Made by a program: the position numbers and the translations under genes | Assembly: GCA_900472605.1 (NCBI GenBank) | Contig: UCJD01000009.1 | Span: 103,883 to 167,882 of the forward strand | Length of the DNA stretch: 64,000 nt | Direction: 5' to 3' | Source of the DNA: Hyphomicrobiales bacterium | GTDB taxonomy: Bacteria > Pseudomonadota > Alphaproteobacteria > Rhizobiales > Rhizobiaceae | The notes under the pieces: generated by a model | Told to the model about the DNA's origin: nothing | Database searches by the model: none | What the model saw: the letters and a program-made list of their open reading frames with translations, nothing else | Shown: piece after piece, positions 34,356-43,648 of the stretch | How the letters are laid out: each line of letters opens with the position of its first letter | Position numbering within the stretch: the stretch's first letter is position 1

Positions 34356-35267
34356 TCAAAGGTCCAGCGTACCGGTCGCAAGCCGCACCGCCTGGCCGCC
34401 GATCCGGGCGTTCGAGATCACCCCGCCTTCGATATCCATATGCAGGTGGATAAAGGACGGGCGCCCCATCTCCACGCCCTGCTCGATCATGACGTCGTGA
34501 TGACCATCCGGCAGCCGGTCGAAATGGTGGATCGCGCCGGACAGCGCCGCCGCCGCCGATCCCGTTGCCGGATCCTCGACGATCCCCATACCGCTCGCGA
34601 ACATCCGAGTATGGAATTTCGCGACATGGTTCACGCCGCCGCGACAATAGATGTAGGCGGAGGCCAGCGCACCATCCACGAACGGCACGGTCGCCTCCCA
34701 TAGCTGCGGATCGAAATCCAGCCGCTCGGCGACGCCGACATCGCGCACCGGCACCAGCAGAAAGGGCACGCCCGCCGTCCACAGCGACGGAACGTGATTC
34801 TCGAAGCCGATCTCGCTCGTCTTCAGCGACAGCGCCTTGCCGATGCCGATCCGGTCAAGCGGCATGGTGATCTGCTGCGATTTGCGCGGCAGGTCGAATT
34901 CCGCAAAGCTCGCCTCTCCCTCGTTCAGCCGTACCGCGCAGCGCACCGGGCCGATATTTTCCTCAAGCACGGACACAAGATCGATCGTCGCGCCACCATG
35001 GATTCGTTCCGCAAGCGCGATCGCGGTTCCAACGGTCGGATGCCCGGCAAAGGGCAGTTCCCGGCCCGGCGTGAAAATGCGGATCTTGGCGACATGGGCC
35101 GGATTGCCGGATGCCTGCACGAAGACCGTCTCGGAAAGGTTCAGTTCCTTGGCGATTGATTGCATCGCCTCGTCGCTCAGATCGTCGCCATCGAAGATGA
35201 CCGCCAGCGGGTTTCCCGCCAGCTTGCGATTGGTGAATACGTCATAGACGCTGTAGCTGCGCGCCAC
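34356..35267 (-). CDS. PhzF-family isomerase/epimerase
   Basis: 303 residues with the two-lobed diaminopimelate-epimerase-like fold. Family blocks: YDVFTNRKLAGNPLAVIFDGDDL, the catalytic Glu46 in ELNLSETVF, RIFTPGRELPFAGHPTVGTA, and the second-lobe MGIVEDPATGSAAAALSG. Members isomerise small acids; without phenazine genes nearby a general role is unknown. It lies upstream, on the same strand, of nothing closer than tRNA-Lys and follows the NUDIX gene by 65 bp divergently in function but on the same strand. Confidence 0.88.
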   Translation of the reverse strand: MARSYSVYDVFTNRKLAGNPLAVIFDGDDLSDEAMQSIAKELNLSETVFVQASGNPAHVAKIRIFTPGRELPFAGHPTVGTAIALAERIHGGATIDLVSVLEENIGPVRCAVRLNEGEASFAEFDLPRKSQQITMPLDRIGIGKALSLKTSEIGFENHVPSLWTAGVPFLLVPVRDVGVAERLDFDPQLWEATVPFVDGALASAYIYCRGGVNHVAKFHTRMFASGMGIVEDPATGSAAAALSGAIHHFDRLPDGHHDVMIEQGVEMGRPSFIHLHMDIEGGVISNARIGGQAVRLATGTLDL

Positions 35268-35332
35268 ATCGGCCTCCTTGTATCGATCCTCGTGTCGCCA
35301 ACCTGCCCGAGCGCTTGAGCGAGCGCAAGGCG

Positions 35333-36088
35333 TTAGGTGAGCGAAGCCTTATGGAAGTACCAGTCGATGACGGGCAGCATCGCGAAGTTATAGGAATAGG
35401 CCTCGGGATCGGCCGAACGGATGGCAACGGCGCCGGCAATTTCCTTGTCGTCGGCAACCAGCATGTGCGCGTGGATCCTCTCGACGATCTCGTCGGCCGT
35501 CAGGTCGAATCGGTACATCCTGAGCACGGTGACCGTCCGCCGATGATAGGTCGCGAAATATCCGTCGCCCGCCTTTGCGTCGCGGAGGTCGAAGCCGGTC
35601 TCCTCCAGCACCTCGCGACGCATATTGTGTTCCAGGTCGCAGCGCCCGTCGAACGTATCCTCGGGCTCCAGCGAACCGGCCGCGAAATAGACCTGTCCGG
35701 GATTGGCCGTATGCGCCCCCATGCGGATCGCCACCAGCGCTCCATCGCTGCTTTCGATAACGGGATAGGCAAAGAGATGCACGCCACCCAGCCGCTCAGG
35801 CTGTCGGCGCCAATACATGAAGGTGGAGAAGGGAATGACATACCCCTCTCCGACGAGCCCCTCGCTTGTCAGCGCCAGCCGCTTCTGGAAAACCATCCGG
35901 CCATCGAAAAGATGTGGGTTCGCCGCCGTCTCACTCACCCAGTTCTCAGCGATCGCCTCCCGGTTTGTGCTGTAGAACGAATGATCGCCCGGCAAAACCT
36001 TAAGATCGACGCCCGCAATCGGAAACACCGTGCGCGGCTCCGGCCAGCCAGCGAAATCCTCTGAAAAATCCATCTCAAATCCAATCAT
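35333..36088 (-). CDS. NUDIX hydrolase-like protein
   Basis: 251 residues. A C-terminal NUDIX domain contains GSLEPEDTFDGRCDLEHNMRREVLEETGF, with the REVLEETG box at about residues 158-165 (Glu159, Glu162, Glu163 as metal ligands). The first Gly-to-REU spacing is slightly longer than the textbook GX5EX7REUXEEXGU. The N-terminal 95 residues are family-specific. The ATG overlaps the upstream endonuclease-family stop by four bases (ATGA), so both are co-translated. The substrate, presumably a nucleoside diphosphate derivative, is unknown. Confidence 0.8.
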   Translation of the reverse strand: MIGFEMDFSEDFAGWPEPRTVFPIAGVDLKVLPGDHSFYSTNREAIAENWVSETAANPHLFDGRMVFQKRLALTSEGLVGEGYVIPFSTFMYWRRQPERLGGVHLFAYPVIESSDGALVAIRMGAHTANPGQVYFAAGSLEPEDTFDGRCDLEHNMRREVLEETGFDLRDAKAGDGYFATYHRRTVTVLRMYRFDLTADEIVERIHAHMLVADDKEIAGAVAIRSADPEAYSYNFAMLPVIDWYFHKASLT

Positions 36089-37194
36089 TTCAAATCGAGT
36101 TCCATGACGACAGGGCAATGGTCCGACGCCTTCGGCCGGTCCCAGCCGGTGCGGGGATAGCGCTCGACCTCCTGGCCCGGCGGAAACACCGTGCGAAAGG
36201 GTTGGCCGTTGCGAATGATCTCTGGCAGCCGCCCGGCATTGGTTCGCGCCAGATCAGGCGACAGCCAGATGTAATCGAGCTGGCACAGCCACTGCTCCTC
36301 CGGTCCACGCGCATGATAGAGCGTCCAGCGGTCGAGAGGATCGCGACGCCTGACCACGTTCTCCGCAAAGCCGTCGCGGCTGAATTCATCGAGCGCGCTC
36401 TCGCTCTCGTCCTCGTGGCTGAACGAATACCCGGTCCGCCGCCGCCCGATCACATCGACGCGCTCCTGGTAGTCGTTCATGTCACCGCAAATGACGAACC
36501 GCTTGCTATCAGTGTTTCCCGCTCCGAAGCGACCCTCGATAATCCGGCGCACCGCTTTCGCCTCAGCCCGGCGGATCGGCATCGTATAGCGCCGACCGTC
36601 CACGCCGTCGCGCGGCCCGCCCATCGACTTGAAGTGCACGACGTAGAGCGTCACCGGCACGCCGCCGATCCTGAGATCGAGCTCCAGGCAATCACGCTTG
36701 AAGATCTTGTCGTCGATGTGATTGGTCTGGGCGAGATCGTCGTTGAAGAGATCGAGATCGCGATAGGTGGTCATCGCGTGGCTCTTGATCTCGACGAGTT
36801 CGATCTTCTGCCCGTCGCGCGTCTCCTCGCGCATCAGGACGGCAACGTCGATGCCGCGGCTGTCATTGCCCTCGACCAGATATTTCTGCCGGTAGCCGTT
36901 TCCGACCATGCGGAAGAGATAGCCGTATTCGAAGGCCTGCAACGCCTCCATGTTATCTATCTCCTGCAGGCAGAGGATATCAGCATCCGCATCAGCAATC
37001 GCCAGCGCCGTCATCTGCCTGGTATCGTCGGTCGACGCGATTACCCGCGCCTGCTCCAGCTGCTGGTAGACGCCCTCGCTGCGAACCTCGAAGAGCTGGA
37101 TAACCCGGTCCTGACGCAATTGGTTGCGAAACCCGGTAAAATCGAATCGGGTCATCAGGTTTTCGACGTTGAAGGTGGCAATGCGTAACGACAT
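36085..37194 (-). CDS. Endonuclease/exonuclease/phosphatase-family protein
   Basis: 369 residues of the EEP fold: N-terminal IATFNVENLM, CLQEIDNMEAL (metal-binding Glu), the catalytic VVHFKS region, ICGDMNDYQ (Asp and Asn), and the terminal SDHCPVVMEL (Asp-His). All core positions are present, so it should be a Mg-dependent phosphodiesterase on nucleic acid or lipid. No signal peptide. Co-translated with the NUDIX gene. Confidence 0.88.
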   Translation of the reverse strand: MSLRIATFNVENLMTRFDFTGFRNQLRQDRVIQLFEVRSEGVYQQLEQARVIASTDDTRQMTALAIADADADILCLQEIDNMEALQAFEYGYLFRMVGNGYRQKYLVEGNDSRGIDVAVLMREETRDGQKIELVEIKSHAMTTYRDLDLFNDDLAQTNHIDDKIFKRDCLELDLRIGGVPVTLYVVHFKSMGGPRDGVDGRRYTMPIRRAEAKAVRRIIEGRFGAGNTDSKRFVICGDMNDYQERVDVIGRRRTGYSFSHEDESESALDEFSRDGFAENVVRRRDPLDRWTLYHARGPEEQWLCQLDYIWLSPDLARTNAGRLPEIIRNGQPFRTVFPPGQEVERYPRTGWDRPKASDHCPVVMELDLK

Positions 37195-37264
37195 CAGGCA
37201 CTTCCGGTTGATCTTGCGGCCAGACTAGAGAGCAAATGCGACTTCGCAAAGCCCATGCGCCCAA

Positions 37265-38293
37265 TCAAAGCCGCCAAGCGGTGCGGATCACCGCCCTGAC
37301 CTCGTCGCCGACGCCAAGCTTGGAGCGGCTGAAAGCCCTGATAACCTGCCCGTCCGCAAGCTTCAGCCGCGCCGCATAACGCTCGCCTTCGTAGAGAACG
37401 GATTCGACGGTCGCCGCTATGCCCTCGCCACCGAGAACGACATCCTCCTGCCGCACCAGAATATCCGCGTTCGGTGCAGCAGCACCCTCGCCGGAAAACA
37501 TCGGCGACAGCGCCGCCCAATCGAGCTGCCTCATATCACCATCCGGAGACTTCAGCGAAACGATAGCCCCACGGCCGATCAACCCACCGACGACGCGCCC
37601 TTCCGGCCGCGCATAAATCTCATCCGGCGGCGCCACCTGCAGCAGCTGCCCTTCCGACATCACCGCAACATCCGTCGCCAGCGCCATCGCCTCGCTCTGG
37701 TCGTGCGTGACGTAGACCATCGTCGCGCCGGAGCGTTGGTGGAACTCGCGAAACGTCTCCTCCATCTCCTGCTTAAGGTGCCGGTCGAGATTGGCGAGCG
37801 GCTCGTCGAGCAGCACCACGTCGGGCGACGTGACCAGGCAGCGCGCCAGCGCCACGCGCTGCCGCTGCCCGCCGGAAAGATCGGCAGGCCGCCGTTCGGC
37901 ATAGGCTTCGAGCCGGACGGTCGATAGCGCCTCGCCAACCTTCCTGCGATAAGCCTCACCGGAGATGCCGCGCACCTTCAGCGGATAGCCGACATTGTCG
38001 GCGACGCTCATATGCGGCCACAGCGCATAGGACTGGAACACCATCGCCATGTTGCGCTTTTCCGGCGGCAGCGATTGCGAGGCGTCGGCAAGCAGCCGTT
38101 CGCCGAGATGCAGCGACCCGTCGGTCGGTGTCTCGAAGCCGGCAATCATCCGGAGCACCGTCGTCTTGCCGCAGCCGGATGGCCCGAGCAGCGCCAGGAA
38201 GCCGCCCTCGCGCACGTCGAGCGACAGGTTGGAGACGGCGGCGCGACCGGTGCCGAAATCCTTGGCGACGCGGTTAAGGATCAGTTTCGCCAT
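37265..38293 (-). CDS. Iron(III)/spermidine-type ABC transporter ATP-binding protein
   Basis: 342 residues: Walker A GPSGCGKTT (about 37-45), Q-loop, signature LSGGQRQR, Walker B VVLLDEPLANLD and H-loop YVTHDQSEA, followed by a TOBE-type C-terminal domain of about 110 residues. It overlaps the permease gene by 13 bp. Last gene of a binding protein-permease-ATPase operon of the FbpABC/AfuABC or 2-aminoethylphosphonate type. Confidence 0.88.
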   Translation of the reverse strand: MAKLILNRVAKDFGTGRAAVSNLSLDVREGGFLALLGPSGCGKTTVLRMIAGFETPTDGSLHLGERLLADASQSLPPEKRNMAMVFQSYALWPHMSVADNVGYPLKVRGISGEAYRRKVGEALSTVRLEAYAERRPADLSGGQRQRVALARCLVTSPDVVLLDEPLANLDRHLKQEMEETFREFHQRSGATMVYVTHDQSEAMALATDVAVMSEGQLLQVAPPDEIYARPEGRVVGGLIGRGAIVSLKSPDGDMRQLDWAALSPMFSGEGAAAPNADILVRQEDVVLGGEGIAATVESVLYEGERYAARLKLADGQVIRAFSRSKLGVGDEVRAVIRTAWRL

Positions 38294-39978
38294 GGCACGA
38301 CTCCTCTTGGCAGCCGCTTTGCCATCAGTTCCAGAAGCAGCATCATAAACACGACCATGAGAACAACGAGCACCGACAGCGCCGAAGCGAGATCGGAGCT
38401 GCCGCTGTCATCGAGATTGTAGATGGCGACGCCGAGCGTCTGCGTCCCCGCCGACCAAAGCAGCGCCGAGATGGTCAGTTCGTTGCAGGCGATCAGGAAG
38501 ACGAGGATGACCGAGGCGCCGGCGGCGGGCGCGATCAGCGGCACGATGATATCCTTGAGCCGCCGGAAAAACCCTGCCCCCGAAAGCCGTGCCGCTTCTT
38601 CAAGCGCCGGATCGAGCTGGTGGAACGCGCTGACCACGGGCTTGAGGCTGACGGCAAAGAAGCTCGAGAGATAGGCGATCAGGATGATCCAGACGGTGCC
38701 GTAAAGCGTGACGTTGAGGATCGGGATCGGAGCCGCGAAGACGAGGATGAACGACACCGCGACCACGATGCCGGGCAGCGAATACGGGATCTCGATGACA
38801 CTGGCGACGACCCGCGAAATGAGGTCCTTGCGCCGCGTCAGCGCGTAGGCGGTCAGCACCGTCACCGCAAGGAGACATATCGCCGTTCCCGCCGCCAGCG
38901 ACAGCGAATTGAAGAAGGCCGTGCGCGTCACCGCCTGCCGGAACAGGATTTCGTGAAAGGCGCTGAACTGCATCGTCTTGAAGGTCAGAGGCACGCCATA
39001 GGCCGGCACCAGCGCACCGGCCAGCAGCGCGAAGAACGGCGCCGCCAGCATGAAGAACAGCGTGATCCAAAGGAGCGGCGCGAAGACCAGCTTCCACCGC
39101 CCGATCTCGAAGGAGGCGGTGGCGCCCGAGAGGCCGAGCACGCGGTAGTCACGCCCGCGCAGCGCCCGGTCCTGGATGGCGAGCCCCGCCACCGAAATGA
39201 TCGCGATGATGCCGGACAGAAGCGCCACGTCGCCGAAGGTACGGCTGGTGAAGGCGGAAAACTTGGTGAAGATCAGCGTCGGCAGCGTGTAGATCGAGGC
39301 GGGAATGCCGAGAATGGCGGGAATGCCGAAATTGCCGGTGCACGACACGAAGGAGATCGCCGCCCCGGCGATGATCCCCGGCAGCGACAGCGGCAGGATG
39401 ATATCGCGAAACACCCGGAAGCTCGACGCACCCGAAAGCCGCGCCGCCTCGACGCCATCGCGCGGCAGCGCCATCAGGCTTGCCCGGAGCGCCAGATAGA
39501 CCAGCGGCGCATGCTGCACCCCATAGAGCAGCGCGATGCCACCGACGGAATAGAGCGGCTGCGGCGAGCCCAGCGGCGGCGCGATGTGCAAAGCCTTCAG
39601 AAGCGGGCTCGACGGGCCGGACATCTGCACCCAGGCAAGCGCCGTCACCTGCGGCGGGATCATCATCGGCAAAACGAACAGGAAGCTGAGCGCGCCCTTG
39701 GCTCTGATATCCGTCACCGTCAGAACGAAGGCGAAGGTGCAGCCGATCGCAAGCGAGATGATCGTTCCGAATACGGCAGTGACAAGAGTGTAGTAGGTCG
39801 CCGACCACAAAGCGGGATCGGAGAGAACCGCCATTGCGCCGCCATTGGCGAGCGCCGATACGCCGGTGACGGCCAGTCGCGCCATCGGCAGCACGCTGAG
39901 AACAATCACCACCAGAATGATAAAAGGAAACAGCCAGGCGGGCTGGCTGTTTCCGGGACGAACATATCCGTACATCAA
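38281..39978 (-). CDS. Iron(III)-type ABC transporter permease (double-length)
   Basis: 565 residues with about 12 spans: two fused BPD_transp_1 domains, each with an EAA loop (ALPRDGVEAARLSGASSFRVFRDIILP and LDPALEEAARLSGAGFFRRLKDIIVP). One polypeptide thus supplies both transmembrane halves, as in FbpB/SfuB. It starts 14 bp after the binding-protein stop and overlaps the ATPase gene. The cargo is ferric iron or an organophosphonate; the sequence does not decide. Confidence 0.88.
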   Translation of the reverse strand: MMYGYVRPGNSQPAWLFPFIILVVIVLSVLPMARLAVTGVSALANGGAMAVLSDPALWSATYYTLVTAVFGTIISLAIGCTFAFVLTVTDIRAKGALSFLFVLPMMIPPQVTALAWVQMSGPSSPLLKALHIAPPLGSPQPLYSVGGIALLYGVQHAPLVYLALRASLMALPRDGVEAARLSGASSFRVFRDIILPLSLPGIIAGAAISFVSCTGNFGIPAILGIPASIYTLPTLIFTKFSAFTSRTFGDVALLSGIIAIISVAGLAIQDRALRGRDYRVLGLSGATASFEIGRWKLVFAPLLWITLFFMLAAPFFALLAGALVPAYGVPLTFKTMQFSAFHEILFRQAVTRTAFFNSLSLAAGTAICLLAVTVLTAYALTRRKDLISRVVASVIEIPYSLPGIVVAVSFILVFAAPIPILNVTLYGTVWIILIAYLSSFFAVSLKPVVSAFHQLDPALEEAARLSGAGFFRRLKDIIVPLIAPAAGASVILVFLIACNELTISALLWSAGTQTLGVAIYNLDDSGSSDLASALSVLVVLMVVFMMLLLELMAKRLPRGVVPWRN

Positions 39979-39992
39979 TCTATGTCAGGCGC

Positions 39993-40970
39993 TCAGTTCG
40001 AGCCGTAGATGCCGGAGAAGGTCTTCAGGTCGGCATCGGTGTTCTTCAGAGCGGTCGCGGCGTTGATCGGCAGAACCTTGATCGTGTCGCGGGCGGGGAA
40101 ACCTTCCGGAACCTTCATGCCGTTGCGCGCCGGGATATAGCCAAGCTTCAGGAAGCCTTCCTGGCCCTTTTCCGAAAGCACGTAGTCGACGAACTTCTTG
40201 GCGGCGTCGGCATTCTTGGCGGTCGAGAGAATACCCACCGGCTCGGTCACGGCCGAAACACCTTCAGCAGGGAAGACGAACTCGACCGGCGCGCCTTTGG
40301 CCTTCTCGCGGATCGGCATGTAGTCGACGATCATCCCGTAGGCCTTCTCGCCGGATGCAACGGCCTTGAGGATGCCGCCATTGCCGCCGGCAGCCGTTGC
40401 ACCGTTTGCGGCCAGATCCTTGTAGAAGTCCCAGCCAAGACCATCGACGCCAGCGAGCGTCTGAGCGTGGATGAGGGCAGCACCTGAAGTCAGCGGGCTC
40501 GGCATGGTAACGAGGCCCTTGGCTTCAGGCTTGGTAAGGTCCTTCCAGCTCGTCGGCTTCAGCGAAGCGGATGTGTTGTAGATGATGCCCGTCGTGATCA
40601 GCTTGGTCGAATAGTAGTAGCCGTCTGCGTCGAACAGCGACGCATCGTAATCGGCGGCCTCGGGCGACTTGTAGGCCATCAGCTTGCCGGCTTCCTTGAG
40701 GCGCTCCAGCGTCACGGTATCGGCGATCAGCAGAACGTCGGCAACAGGATTGCCGGCCTCGATCTCGGCCTGCAGCTTGGCCATGATCTTCGGCGTGCCG
40801 TCGCGCACCCAATCGACCTTGATGTCGGGATTGGCGGCCATGAAGCCATCGACGGTTGCCTGCGCGTCCTCGTTCGGCTGGCTGGTGTAGAGCACCAGAT
40901 TTTCGGCGGATGCGGGAATGGCGAAGAGGCTTGCGGCAAGCAGTGCTGCGGCGGAAACGATGGTCTTCAT
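39993..40970 (-). CDS. Iron(III)-type periplasmic binding protein
   Basis: 325 residues: a Sec signal (AALLAASLFAIPASA) and a mature part starting ENLVLYTSQPNEDAQATVDGF, typical of FbpA/AfuA-like class II binding proteins. Later blocks are TTGIIYNT, PLTSGAALIHA and GYIPARNGM. No clear Tyr-Tyr iron pair of FbpA is visible at the usual place, leaving 2-aminoethylphosphonate-type ligands possible. First gene of the transporter operon; its promoter should lie in 40971-41145. Confidence 0.85.
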   Translation of the reverse strand: MKTIVSAAALLAASLFAIPASAENLVLYTSQPNEDAQATVDGFMAANPDIKVDWVRDGTPKIMAKLQAEIEAGNPVADVLLIADTVTLERLKEAGKLMAYKSPEAADYDASLFDADGYYYSTKLITTGIIYNTSASLKPTSWKDLTKPEAKGLVTMPSPLTSGAALIHAQTLAGVDGLGWDFYKDLAANGATAAGGNGGILKAVASGEKAYGMIVDYMPIREKAKGAPVEFVFPAEGVSAVTEPVGILSTAKNADAAKKFVDYVLSEKGQEGFLKLGYIPARNGMKVPEGFPARDTIKVLPINAATALKNTDADLKTFSGIYGSN

Positions 40971-41145
40971 GGATAATGCCCTCGGCGTGATGGAAGGACC
41001 GTTCCTTAGACACCTGGCTTAACATGATTGTGACAGTCGCCGCGCCGATGGATGAGGCACGTTGATCACTCCTCTTGACCCTCCTCGCACGCCGCTATCT
41101 TCTGCCCGGCGTTTTCATTTTGATTTTGGGATTGGAGGACCACCA

Positions 41146-42204
41146 ATGGAATATCGTCAGCTTGGCCGCTCGGGCCTCAGAGTGTCTACGCTTACCATGG
41201 GCACCATGACCTTCGGCGGCAAGGGATGGGCAAAGACCGTCGGCGATCTCGGCGTCTACGAAGCCCGCCGCCTCGTCGACATGTGCATCGATGCCGGCGT
41301 CAATCTGATCGACACCGCCGACGTCTATTCATCGGGCGCGTCGGAAGAGATCATCGGTGAAATCCTCGGCGGCGCGAGGAAGAACGGCACGCTGATCGCC
41401 ACCAAGGCACGCTTCCCGATGGGCGATGGCCCGAACGATGCCGGCAACTCGCGCTATCATCTGATCAGCGCCTGCGAAGCCAGCCTCAAGCGCCTGAAGA
41501 CCGACGTCATCGATCTCTACCAGGTGCACGAATGGGACGGCCAGACACCGCTCGAGGAGACGCTGGAAGCGCTGGACACTTTGGTGAAGCAGGGCAAGGT
41601 CCGATACATCGGATGCTCCAACTTCTCCGGCTGGCACATCATGAAGGCGCTCGGGGTCAGCGAACGGGAAAAACGCGAACGCTTCGTCAGCCAGCAGATC
41701 CACTACACGCTGGAGGCGCGCGACGCCGAATATGAACTGCTGCCTGTTAGCATCGACCAGGGCCTCGGCGTCCTCGTCTGGAGCCCGATCGCCGGCGGCC
41801 TTCTCTCCGGCAAGCATCGCCGCAATCAGGCGGCACCCGAGGGCACCCGCCAGTTTGCGGGCTGGACCGAGCCGCCGATTCGCGACGAGGATCGTCTCTG
41901 GAATATCGTGGAAACCCTCGTCTCCATCGGCGAGACCAGGGGCGTCAGCGCGGCCCAGGTGGCACTCTCCTGGCTGATCGGTCGCCAGGCGGTGACATCG
42001 GTGATCATAGGCGGACGGACCGAAGAACAGTTCCGCGACAACCTCGCCGCGGCCGATTTCAAGCTCTCGGGCGAAGAGCGCCAGCGTCTCGATGACGTCA
42101 GCCTGCCGCAGCTGCTTTATCCCTACTGGCACCAGCGCAACACGGCCAGCGACAGGCTCAGCGACGCTGACCTGTCGCTGCTCGGGCCCCACCTGAATAA
42201 ATAA
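41146..42204 (+). CDS. Aldo/keto reductase
   Basis: 352 residues, TIM barrel, NADPH-dependent carbonyl reductase. The catalytic tetrad is visible: Asp and Tyr in DTADVYSSG, Lys in IATKARF, His in YQVHEWDGQ. The C-terminal NADP loop is SVIIGGRTEEQFRDNL. Start ATG 41146 behind GGAGG. It diverges from the ABC transporter and converges on the aminotransferase gene; the physiological substrate is unknown. Confidence 0.92.
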   Translation: MEYRQLGRSGLRVSTLTMGTMTFGGKGWAKTVGDLGVYEARRLVDMCIDAGVNLIDTADVYSSGASEEIIGEILGGARKNGTLIATKARFPMGDGPNDAGNSRYHLISACEASLKRLKTDVIDLYQVHEWDGQTPLEETLEALDTLVKQGKVRYIGCSNFSGWHIMKALGVSEREKRERFVSQQIHYTLEARDAEYELLPVSIDQGLGVLVWSPIAGGLLSGKHRRNQAAPEGTRQFAGWTEPPIRDEDRLWNIVETLVSIGETRGVSAAQVALSWLIGRQAVTSVIIGGRTEEQFRDNLAAADFKLSGEERQRLDDVSLPQLLYPYWHQRNTASDRLSDADLSLLGPHLNK

Positions 42205-42223
42205 TGCAGAAGTGATCGGCGGC

Positions 42224-43447
42224 TTAATGGCCGCCGATTTCGCTTGCGATTAGCTTGCCGAGACGGGCGATACCTTCCTCGATCTTCTCCTCGTTGCTCG
42301 ATGAGAAGCTCATGCGTAAAGTGTTCTCGCCGGAGCCATCGGCAAAGAAGGCGCGGCCCGGCACGAAGGCCACCTTGACGGTCTCGATCGCCTTGGCGAG
42401 AAGTTTCGCGCCATCCATGCCCTCAGGCAGCGTCACCCAGACGAACATCCCGCCTTCCGGCTTGGTCCACGTCACGCCTTCAGGCATGTGCTGTTCAAGC
42501 GCCGCCAGCATCGTGTCGCGACGCTTGCTGTAGGCCGTCATGATCTTGGCAACCTGTGCGTCAAAACCCTTTTTCGCGACCTCCGCGATGGCGATTTGGT
42601 TGATTGTCGAGGAGTGCAGATCGGCCGCCTGCTTCATCAGCACCAGTTTGCGGATGACGGGCGCGTTGGCGACGATGAAGCCCACGCGCAGACCCGGAGC
42701 CAGCGTCTTCGAGAACGAGCCGCAATAGATCGTCCGCGTTTTCTCGATATCGCCTTTTTCGGCAATTTCCAGCGCCAGGATCGGCGGGATCGCCTCGCCA
42801 TCATAGCGCAGCGACTGATAGGCCGCGTCCTCGATGATGGCGATATCCATCTCGTCGCCAAGCTTGATCAGCTTCTCGCGCCCAGCGAGATCGACGGTTT
42901 CGCCGGTCGGATTGGAAAAATCGGCGGAGAGATAGGCGAATTTCACTTTGCCGCCGGCCGCCTTGGCCTGCGCCTGATAGGACGCCGGCGTCCGGTTGCC
43001 ACCTGGCGTCAATTGATCGTAGGCCGGCTCATAGGCGTTGAACGCCTGCAGGGCGCCGAGATAGGTCGGCCATGTCACCAGCGCCGTGTCATTGGGCGAC
43101 AGGAACAGCTTGCCGAGATAATCGAGCCCCTGCTGCGAGCCGGAGACGATGAAGACGTTGTCGAGGCCGCACGGGATGCCGAGCTTGCCCATCTCGCCGA
43201 CCAGCCATTCGCGCAGCGGCTTGTAACCTTCGCTCACCGAATACTGCAGCGCCGAATTGACGGCCGCGCTGTCGAAGATATCGACATAGGCCTGCTTGAA
43301 TTCCTTGTCGGGAAACAGCGCCGGATCCGGGATGCCTCCCGCGAACGAGATGATATCGGGCTGGTCCAGCAGCTTCAGGAGCTCGCGGATTTCCGATGCG
43401 CGCATGCGGGAAGAGCGCGTTGCAAAGATGTTTTCCCAATTCAACAT
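42224..43447 (-). CDS. PLP-dependent aminotransferase, fold type I (2-aminoadipate type)
   Basis: 407 residues. The PLP lysine is in YCGSFSKTLAPGLRVGF. Other class I/II blocks are FAGGIPDPALFP, the SGSQQGLDYLGKLF substrate region, the aromatic-binding TYLGALQAF, and IIEDAAYQSLRYDG. This pattern fits LysN/ARO8-like aminotransferases, which act on several amino acids including 2-aminoadipate, aromatic and branched-chain ones. Start ATG 43447 (MLNWENIFATRSSRM). Divergent from ilvE. Confidence 0.88.
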   Translation of the reverse strand: MLNWENIFATRSSRMRASEIRELLKLLDQPDIISFAGGIPDPALFPDKEFKQAYVDIFDSAAVNSALQYSVSEGYKPLREWLVGEMGKLGIPCGLDNVFIVSGSQQGLDYLGKLFLSPNDTALVTWPTYLGALQAFNAYEPAYDQLTPGGNRTPASYQAQAKAAGGKVKFAYLSADFSNPTGETVDLAGREKLIKLGDEMDIAIIEDAAYQSLRYDGEAIPPILALEIAEKGDIEKTRTIYCGSFSKTLAPGLRVGFIVANAPVIRKLVLMKQAADLHSSTINQIAIAEVAKKGFDAQVAKIMTAYSKRRDTMLAALEQHMPEGVTWTKPEGGMFVWVTLPEGMDGAKLLAKAIETVKVAFVPGRAFFADGSGENTLRMSFSSSNEEKIEEGIARLGKLIASEIGGH

Positions 43448-43648
43448 GGGGCTTCCTCGTAATTTTTTGTCTTTACTGGACAAGACCACGCAATAAATGA
43501 TAAGTCAACATTACTGACCTATTTGTTTGCTACCGTGACAATTTTCGGGTCTTTTAATGCGAAAGTCGCCGAAATCGGCCTTTGCAAAGCATAGGTGACG
43601 GCAGTAGTGTCGCCGCCGGAATCCAACAGGCTATGAAGGTGCCAGGAA